Positions 58,837 to 64,000 of a DNA stretch of 64,000 bases are shown piece after piece (positions within the stretch are counted from its first letter, which is position 1; each line of letters begins with the position of its first letter). Below the pieces are notes generated by a model. It saw only the letters and a list, made by a program, of their open reading frames with translations. It made no database searches and was not told the DNA's origin. The stretch comes from Hymenobacter aerilatus (GTDB taxonomy: Bacteria > Bacteroidota > Bacteroidia > Cytophagales > Hymenobacteraceae). Made by a program: the position numbers and the translations under genes. The stretch spans positions 596,001 through 660,000 of the forward strand of contig NZ_CP095053.1 in NCBI RefSeq assembly GCF_022921095.1, read 5' to 3'.

Positions 58837-61050
58837 ATGGCTACCCCTATCGACCCCGAAGCAGAACGCAACGAGATTCTGCGTCACTACCGTCGGCTGT
58901 TGCGCACGGCGAAGCCTATTCTCAAAGAGGGCGACGCTAAGCTGATCAAAAAAGCATTTAATACCTCGCTGGAGGCGCACAAAAATATGCGCCGCAAATC
59001 TGGCGAGCCGTATATTCTGCATCCGCTGGCCGTAGCGCAGATTGTAGTAGAAGAAATCGGGCTGGGCACTACCAGCATCGTATCGGCGCTGCTGCACGAT
59101 GTGGTGGAAGATACGCCCTGGGAAATCAGTGATGTAGAGCGCGAATTTGGCTTCAAGGTAGCGCGCATTGTAGACGGGTTAACCAAGATATCCGGTGTGT
59201 TCGACTATGGCACGTCGGAGCAGGCCGAGAACTTCCGCAAGATGCTGCTCACGCTTTCGGAAGATGTGCGTGTGATTCTCATCAAGCTCGCCGACCGCCT
59301 GCACAATATGCGCACGCTCGACTCGATGCCGCGCCATAAGCAGCTCAAAATTGCCTCCGAAACCATTTACCTCTACGCACCGCTAGCCCACCGCCTGGGT
59401 CTATACACCATCAAAAGCGAGTTGGAAGATCTGTATCTGAAGTACACCGATACAGAGGTATACAACGATTTGCGCAACAAAGTCCGCCAAAGTCAGAGCG
59501 TCCGCAACCGGTTCATCAAGGAGTTTGTGGCGCCTATCGATGAGGAACTGAGTGCCCAAGGCTTTCATTACGAAATCAAGGGTAGGCCGAAATCCATCTA
59601 TTCTATTTTGCGAAAGATGCGCAAGCAGAATGTCACTTTCGAGGAGGTGTACGATTTGTTTGCCATCCGTGTAATCCTAGATGTACCCTACGAGCAAGAA
59701 AAAGCGGCTTGTTGGCAGGTATACTCCATCGTTACGGATTTCTACCAACCCAACCCCGACCGCCTGCGCGACTGGGTGAGTACGCCCAAATCCAACGGCT
59801 ACGAGTCGCTGCACACCACCGTTATGTCGCGCTCCGGGCAATGGGTAGAGGTGCAGGTACGCACCAAGCGCATGGACGAAATTGCCGAGAAAGGTTATGC
59901 TGCTCACTGGAAATACAAGGATGCCGCCACTTCGCAGGCCGAATCAAGCTTAGAGGCCTGGATCAATAAAGTGCGCGAAATGCTCGAAACTAACAACTCC
60001 AGCGCTTTGGAGTTCATGGACGAGTTTCGTCAGAATCTGTTTGTAAAGGAAGTTTATGCCTTCACGCCAAAAGGTAAACTCATTAGCCTGCCTGATAAAT
60101 CAACGGCGCTAGATTTCGCTTTTGAGATTCATACGCACATTGGTCTACAGTGCCTCGGGGCCAAGGTCAACCAGAAGCTACAGCCGCTCAGCTACCAGCT
60201 TCGCAACGGCGACCAGGTAGAAATTCTGACTTCGCATAAGCAGCGCCCTACCGAGGAGTGGTTGCAATACGTGACCACCTCAAAGGCGCGCTCCCGCATT
60301 AAAGAGTACCTGCGCGACGATAAAAAGGCCAAATCAGAAGACGGCCGATACCTTGTGGAGAAACGGTTGGAACTGCTCGGCGTGCCGAATACGGCCGAGA
60401 ACCTACACCGGCTTCTGACCCATTTTCATGTGCATAGCCTACCGGAGCTATACTACCGGTTAGCTATTGGGCAGCTTGATGGTCGTGAAATTAAAGAGGA
60501 CTTGTTTAGCGAAGACAGTGTGTCGTCACAGCCTTCTATCCTCGCGCCCAAGTCGTTCGACCACGAAGTGCAAAAAGCACGCGGTGTACGGGCTGATATG
60601 CTCGTCATTGGCGAACACACCAACACCTTCGACTATACAATTGCTCCTTGCTGCAACCCCATTCCTGGTGATGATGTGTTCGGTTTTGAAACGGCTGATA
60701 AGGGCATTGTCATTCACCGCACATCCTGTCCGCAGGCAGTTAAGCTTATGTCGAACTACGGCAATCGCATTGTGCGCGCCAAGTGGACAGACCAACTAGA
60801 GCTAGCTTTCCTCGCGGGCATTCACATCAAAGGTTCCGACCGCATGGGCTTAATCAATGATGTAACCAAGGTTATTTCCAATAGCTTGAAGGTAAACATG
60901 CGTTCTATCACGGTTGATAGCAACGACGGAATGTTTGAAGGGCAGATTATGGTCTTCGTGAATGACACCGATCATCTGAATAAAATGATTCATCGCCTTA
61001 GCAAAGTGCGAGGCGTGCTCGGGGTAGAGCGTTTCGATACTGTCCGCTAA
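58837..61050 (+). CDS. RelA/SpoT-family (p)ppGpp synthetase/hydrolase
   Basis: This 737-residue cytoplasmic stringent-response enzyme has an N-terminal HD hydrolase domain (EPYILHPLAVAQIVVEEIGL, ALLHDVVEDTPWE near residue 87), a synthetase domain (YEIKGRPKSIYSILRKMRKQ near 245, ANGYESLHTTV-type segment near 320), a TGS domain (YAFTPKGKLISLPDKSTALD near 407) and a C-terminal ACT domain. The intact HDxxED motif argues for a bifunctional Rel/SpoT enzyme. The frame is open to 58705, but MATPIDPEAERNEIL at 58837 is the expected start, since the extra residues are a hydrophobic non-family stretch. Confidence 0.93.
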   Translation: MATPIDPEAERNEILRHYRRLLRTAKPILKEGDAKLIKKAFNTSLEAHKNMRRKSGEPYILHPLAVAQIVVEEIGLGTTSIVSALLHDVVEDTPWEISDVEREFGFKVARIVDGLTKISGVFDYGTSEQAENFRKMLLTLSEDVRVILIKLADRLHNMRTLDSMPRHKQLKIASETIYLYAPLAHRLGLYTIKSELEDLYLKYTDTEVYNDLRNKVRQSQSVRNRFIKEFVAPIDEELSAQGFHYEIKGRPKSIYSILRKMRKQNVTFEEVYDLFAIRVILDVPYEQEKAACWQVYSIVTDFYQPNPDRLRDWVSTPKSNGYESLHTTVMSRSGQWVEVQVRTKRMDEIAEKGYAAHWKYKDAATSQAESSLEAWINKVREMLETNNSSALEFMDEFRQNLFVKEVYAFTPKGKLISLPDKSTALDFAFEIHTHIGLQCLGAKVNQKLQPLSYQLRNGDQVEILTSHKQRPTEEWLQYVTTSKARSRIKEYLRDDKKAKSEDGRYLVEKRLELLGVPNTAENLHRLLTHFHVHSLPELYYRLAIGQLDGREIKEDLFSEDSVSSQPSILAPKSFDHEVQKARGVRADMLVIGEHTNTFDYTIAPCCNPIPGDDVFGFETADKGIVIHRTSCPQAVKLMSNYGNRIVRAKWTDQLELAFLAGIHIKGSDRMGLINDVTKVISNSLKVNMRSITVDSNDGMFEGQIMVFVNDTDHLNKMIHRLSKVRGVLGVERFDTVR

Positions 61051-61194
61051 AGAGTGTATAAAAGCACAAACTAAAACCGGGAGTTTAAAAAGGTATAAAA
61101 AGGAGATGATGGAGTGCTTGGTTGGAGGAAACTCCAGTAGTGGATATAGTCATCCAAGTCGCACCTCTATTCACCTTTATTAAGAAGAATCAGC

Positions 61195-61668
61195 ATGCTT
61201 GATAAAGAAAAATTTGAGGAAGTGAAGAAAATTTTCACCGCCTACCTTGAAAATAAAGGCCTGCGCAAAACATCAGAGCGCTATGCTATCCTAGAGGAAA
61301 TTTACTCGCGCACCGGCCACTTCGATGTAGAAGAGTTATTTGCCGGCATGAAGACGAGAGGGCTGCAAGTGAGCCGTGCCACGGTCTATAATACACTGGA
61401 TTTGTTGGTAGAACATGGTTTGGTAAGCAAGCACCAATTTGGCCGGAACTTGGCGCAGTATGAGAAGTCATACGGCTACCGTCAGCACGACCACGTGATC
61501 TGCACAGAGTGCCACAAAGTGGTGGAATTTTGCGACCCACGCATTCATGGTATTCAGACGATGGTCGGCGAACTTTTGAATTTCCATATCTTGCACCACT
61601 CCTTAAACCTATATGGGGTGTGCGGCGACTGCCGTGCCAAAGCCGCAGCCCACTCTTCAGCCGAATGA
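61195..61668 (+). CDS. Fur-family transcriptional regulator
   Basis: This 157-residue metal-responsive repressor has a winged-helix domain (LRKTSERYAILEEIYSRTGH, SRATVYNTLDLLVEHGLVSK near residue 62) and a dimerisation domain with HDHVICTECHKVVEFCDP near 97 (Cys pair and His ligands) and the second Cys pair CGDC near 146. It could be Fur, Zur or PerR; the sequence does not decide. Its last 4 bases overlap the STAS gene (ATGA at 61665), so it heads a coupled operon with purA. Confidence 0.88.
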   Translation: MLDKEKFEEVKKIFTAYLENKGLRKTSERYAILEEIYSRTGHFDVEELFAGMKTRGLQVSRATVYNTLDLLVEHGLVSKHQFGRNLAQYEKSYGYRQHDHVICTECHKVVEFCDPRIHGIQTMVGELLNFHILHHSLNLYGVCGDCRAKAAAHSSAE

Positions 61669-62012
61669 ATAGTAGCTCTGCCGTCGAAGACGGCATCTTG
61701 TACCTGCGCCTCTCCGGCGACCTGATTGGGAGTCCTGACTCTCAACAAATTCTGCAAATCGTCAATGAATATCTGGGCGAAGCCATTCGATTTTGTGCCA
61801 TTGACTTGTCAGCCGTGCGCTTTATTAATAGCACAGGCATCGGTGTACTGGTATCCGTTCTAACCAAATTTCGCAACCAAGGCGGCGAGTTGGTTTTGAT
61901 AAAACCCTCTGAGCAGCTGCAAAAGCTTCTGCTCATCACTAAGCTAAACGCCATTTTCACTATTGCCGCCGATGAAGCATCAGCGGCTGAACACTTGAAA
62001 GCTGCAAACTAA
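61665..62012 (+). CDS. STAS-domain anti-sigma-factor antagonist-like protein
   Basis: This 115-residue cytoplasmic single-domain protein has the STAS pattern ILYLRLSGDLIGSPDS near residue 11 and IDLSAVRFINSTGIGVLVSV near 46, where the Ser or Thr after IN is the usual phosphorylation site of SpoIIAA-like antagonists. A partner kinase or anti-sigma factor is not nearby. It overlaps fur at ATGA and purA at TAATG, so all three are translationally coupled, an arrangement whose logic is not obvious. Confidence 0.85.
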   Translation: MNSSSAVEDGILYLRLSGDLIGSPDSQQILQIVNEYLGEAIRFCAIDLSAVRFINSTGIGVLVSVLTKFRNQGGELVLIKPSEQLQKLLLITKLNAIFTIAADEASAAEHLKAAN

Positions 62013-63283
62013 TGCCAGTTGACGTACTCGTAGGACTACAGTGGGGAGATGAAGGAAAAGGAAAAATTGTCGATGTGTTGGCCCCAACATACGATGTAGT
62101 TGCCCGTTTCCAAGGAGGCCCCAACGCAGGTCACACCCTGTTTTTCGATGGTGTAAAACACGTGTTGCACCAAGTGCCATCCGGTATTTTTCACCCACAT
62201 ATTATTAATGTAGTGGGCAATGGGGTAGTGCTTGACCCTGTGGTATTCCGTGGAGAGCTGCAAAAGCTGACCGACCGTGGCATTCAGTGGGGTGAAAACC
62301 TCTTTATCTCCCAAAAAGCGCAGCTTATCCTTCCGTCGCACCGTGCCCTCGACCGCATTTTGGAAGAGGCTAGGGGAGGGGGTAAGATTGGCTCTACCCT
62401 AAAAGGTATTGGCCCTACCTACCAAGATAAGGTAGGCCGTACGGGCCTGCGGGTAGGCGACATCCTACTGCCAGACTTTAAAGAGCGCTACGCAGAGGCA
62501 GTTGCTCGCCATGCCCAACTAGCCGCTTTCTACAAGCAAGACTTGGCCATAGAAGCGCACGAAGCTGAGTTTTTCTCTGCTATTGATTTTTTGCGCACGC
62601 TACAGCTAACGAATACAGAGTATTTGCTAAATGACTTGCTGCAGCAAAACAAACGAATCTTGGCTGAAGGCGCCCAGGGAGCTATGTTGGATATTGATTT
62701 CGGTACATATCCTTTCGTTACTTCTTCTAGCACTATTGTAGCAGGTGCTTGTACCGGCTTAGGCGTAGCACCTAGCCATATCGACAAGGTATACGGCATA
62801 AGCAAAGCGTACTGCACACGTGTGGGTAGTGGTCCTTTCCCCACCGAGCTACACGATGAAGTGGGGGAGCAGATTCGCCAAGCTGGTCATGAGTTTGGTT
62901 CTACTACCGGACGCCCCCGCCGTTGTGGTTGGATCGATCTGCCGGCTCTGCGCTATAGCATTATGCTGAATGGGGTAACAGAACTTCACCTGATGAAAGC
63001 TGATGTGCTAGATGAGTTCGATGAAATTCGGGTATGCACGCATTATCAGTTACCAAACGGCGAGACTACCGACCAGTTTCCGGATTACGGTACCTTACAA
63101 AGCGTAATTCCTGTCTATGAGTCCTTGCCCGGCTGGCGCACCACCCTCCAGGAAATTACAGATCCAGAAGCGCTACCTCAGACTCTAAAAGACTACCTAC
63201 ACTACTTAGAGGAAAATTTAGAAGTCCCTGTCCGTATCGTAAGCGTGGGGCCAGATAGAGTAAGCACCCTACATCTTAATTAA
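62012..63283 (+). CDS. purA: Adenylosuccinate synthetase
   Basis: This 423-residue cytoplasmic enzyme joins IMP and aspartate with GTP in AMP synthesis. VLVGLQWGDEGKGKIVDVLA near residue 5 holds the P-loop and catalytic Asp, and GGPNAGHTLFFDGVKHVLH near 34 the catalytic His. STLKGIGPTYQDKVGRTGLR, EGAQGAMLDIDFGTYPFVTS near 219 and GSTTGRPRRCGWIDLPALRY near 293 complete the family. It starts at the last base of the STAS gene (TAATG). A long terminator follows. Confidence 0.97.
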   Translation: MPVDVLVGLQWGDEGKGKIVDVLAPTYDVVARFQGGPNAGHTLFFDGVKHVLHQVPSGIFHPHIINVVGNGVVLDPVVFRGELQKLTDRGIQWGENLFISQKAQLILPSHRALDRILEEARGGGKIGSTLKGIGPTYQDKVGRTGLRVGDILLPDFKERYAEAVARHAQLAAFYKQDLAIEAHEAEFFSAIDFLRTLQLTNTEYLLNDLLQQNKRILAEGAQGAMLDIDFGTYPFVTSSSTIVAGACTGLGVAPSHIDKVYGISKAYCTRVGSGPFPTELHDEVGEQIRQAGHEFGSTTGRPRRCGWIDLPALRYSIMLNGVTELHLMKADVLDEFDEIRVCTHYQLPNGETTDQFPDYGTLQSVIPVYESLPGWRTTLQEITDPEALPQTLKDYLHYLEENLEVPVRIVSVGPDRVSTLHLN

Positions 63284-63287
63284 GAGG

Positions 63288-63348
63288 TCAACCATAAAAA
63301 AACGAGGCACAGGCTCGTATAGTCTGTACCTCGTTTTTTTATGGTTGA
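63288..63348. terminator. Long hairpin terminator after purA
   Basis: Arms 63288-63307 and 63329-63348 (TCAACCATAAAAAAACGAGG and its complement) are perfect. The loop region contains a further short pairing. It ends the fur operon before the rRNA promoter region. Confidence 0.88.
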
Positions 63349-63394
63349 TAAACAAGTATTTACATACTAGAGGGCTTTTCGCTAAGAAACGTAT

Positions 63395-63425
63395 TTGGAA
63401 AGTTGCGAGACAAGCCCCACTTTTG
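63395..63425 (+). promoter_or_regulatory. Degenerate fourth rRNA promoter (P0)
   Basis: TTG (63395-63397), a 20-base spacer, then CACTTTTG (63418-63425), one mismatch from TAnnTTTG. The bases after it (CACTCCCAAACC) resemble the start regions of P1 to P3. It may be a decayed copy of the same repeat unit. Confidence 0.45.
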
Positions 63426-63532
63426 CACTCCCAAACCGAAACGCGGTGGGAGTTGACCAGCGAGTTGATAACTTTTGTGATAGTAACCTGACTCTTGGAG
63501 CTGGGTGGCAAAAAAAAAGCTTTTCAAAAAGC

Positions 63533-63562
63533 TTGCTTCATCAGAAAAGCTTCTTACTTTTG
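63533..63562 (+). promoter_or_regulatory. rRNA promoter P1
   Basis: TTG (63533-63535), exactly 19 bases, then TACTTTTG (63555-63562). An A-tract (AAAAAAAAAGCTTTTC) lies just upstream, like an UP element. A hairpin CCGCTTC/GAAGCGG (63567-63573 with 63579-63585) begins at about the expected start of transcription. Confidence 0.85.
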
Positions 63563-63625
63563 CACCCCGCTTCACCCGGAAGCGGTTGCTACGAGGACAC
63601 TGAAAAAAAAGTTTTCACCGAGTAG

Positions 63626-63655
63626 TTGCAACGAGAGAAAAGTTGCTTACCTTTG
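63626..63655 (+). promoter_or_regulatory. rRNA promoter P2
   Basis: TTG (63626-63628), exactly 19 bases, then TACCTTTG (63648-63655). An A-tract followed by GTTTTC precedes it. The downstream sequence CAGCCCGCTTCA nearly repeats that of P1. Confidence 0.85.
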
Positions 63656-63719
63656 CAGCCCGCTTCAACCGGAAGGGGTGACGAAGAAAGCCGGCCAGAA
63701 AAAAAGTTTTGCAAAAAGC

Positions 63720-63749
63720 TTGCTTCTAGCGAAAAGCTGCTTACCTTTG
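63720..63749 (+). promoter_or_regulatory. rRNA promoter P3
   Basis: TTG (63720-63722), exactly 19 bases, then TACCTTTG (63742-63749), with an A-tract upstream. It is the promoter closest to 16S rRNA, about 220 bases before the mature 5' end. Confidence 0.85.
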
Positions 63750-63826
63750 CAGCCCGCTTCGAGAGAAACGGAAAACAGGAGCCACGGTTTAGGTGGCACA
63801 CGGTTTCACCAACAGGGTGAGGCACA

Positions 63827-63975
63827 CGTTCTTTGAATGACAGGAAAAGACAAATGGTAAGGGCCGCTTTCGAGCGGCTCACGACAAGCGTAACAGACGA
63901 AAGACAACTCGTCACAAAGCGAGTCGGATCAGCACTTGACATCGGTTTACCTGCGGGTAAGCTTAAAGTATTTAT
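63827..63975 (+). promoter_or_regulatory. rRNA leader with boxA-like site
   Basis: The leader between P3 and 16S contains CGTTCTTTGAATGA at 63827-63840, similar to boxA antitermination sites. Small hairpins follow (GCCGCT/AGCGGC near 63868 and ACTCG/CGAGT near 63907). It probably carries the processing stem for 16S rRNA, whose other half is outside the window. Confidence 0.5.
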
Positions 63976-64000
63976 ACAATGGAGAGTTTGATCCTGGCTC
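63976..64000 (+). rRNA. rrs: 16S rRNA, 5' end only
   Basis: GAGAGTTTGATCCTGGCTC at the window end matches the universal 5' region of bacterial 16S rRNA (the classic 27F primer site). Counting back from that site places the mature 5' end at about 63976. The gene continues beyond the window. Confidence 0.97.

Overview
The window reads as a chromosome segment from a Bacteroidota bacterium, most likely Hymenobacter or a close relative (Cytophagales, Hymenobacteraceae). Signs of this are the moderately high GC, promoters of the TTG-N19-TAnnTTTG type, starts without Shine-Dalgarno sequences, tRNA genes without an encoded CCA, proteins with type IX secretion (T9SS) C-terminal domains, and families typical of the group (DUF2911, DUF885, DUF4126, HTTM, M61 peptidase). 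The genus is an inference from gene content. No database search was possible.

Region 1 to 8.6 kb is a scar zone around a trehalose locus. A decayed cyanophycinase-like relic precedes a fused trehalose-6-phosphate synthase/phosphatase and a GH63-like glucosidase. These are followed by a 0.5-kb internally deleted IS3-family element, the decayed C-terminus of an MmeI-type DNA methyltransferase, a stand-alone STN-domain protein of proteobacterial flavour, a GNAT acetyltransferase, a small lipoprotein and a second IS3-type transposase scrap. Region 8.6 to 19.7 kb holds a large PIG-L deacetylase with an AT-rich internal block, two sodium:solute symporters (one coupled to a 51-residue membrane protein), a DUF2911 protein, an MsbA-like ABC exporter and a TonB-domain protein. 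Region 19.8 to 25.9 kb carries a type I secretion-like operon whose ABC subunit has no ATPase domain, then an MBL-fold hydrolase and a predicted outer-membrane protein.

Region 26 to 35 kb contains glutamate-type dehydrogenase, two tandem paralogous secreted PA14/ricin-lectin/T9SS proteins, a glycosyltransferase, an M61 peptidase and a methyltransferase. Region 35 to 50 kb has two PAP2 phosphatase paralogs flanking tRNA-Leu(CAG), four low-complexity or Thr/Gly-rich lipoproteins, a HAD phosphatase, a frameshifted DUF2071 gene next to an IS1-like relic, glutathione peroxidase, a frameshifted DUF885 protein, a flavin reductase-like protein, a Dph6-like ATPase, an HTTM membrane protein, a DCC-family protein and a quinone oxidoreductase.

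Region 50 to 64 kb is mostly core genome: heptose epimerase (hldD), a metal/cobalamin-type uptake pair, a QueD-like enzyme, lpxB, the proteostasis set clpX, clpP and tig (all on the minus strand), tRNA-Leu(UAG), a RelA/SpoT enzyme, and a tightly overlapping fur, STAS and purA operon. The window ends in the leader of an rRNA operon, where three tandem consensus promoters precede the first bases of 16S rRNA.

Most convergent gene pairs are separated by long, often perfect hairpins that serve as two-way terminators. Some of these belong to a repeated palindromic family. No CRISPR array, prophage or intact insertion sequence was found.
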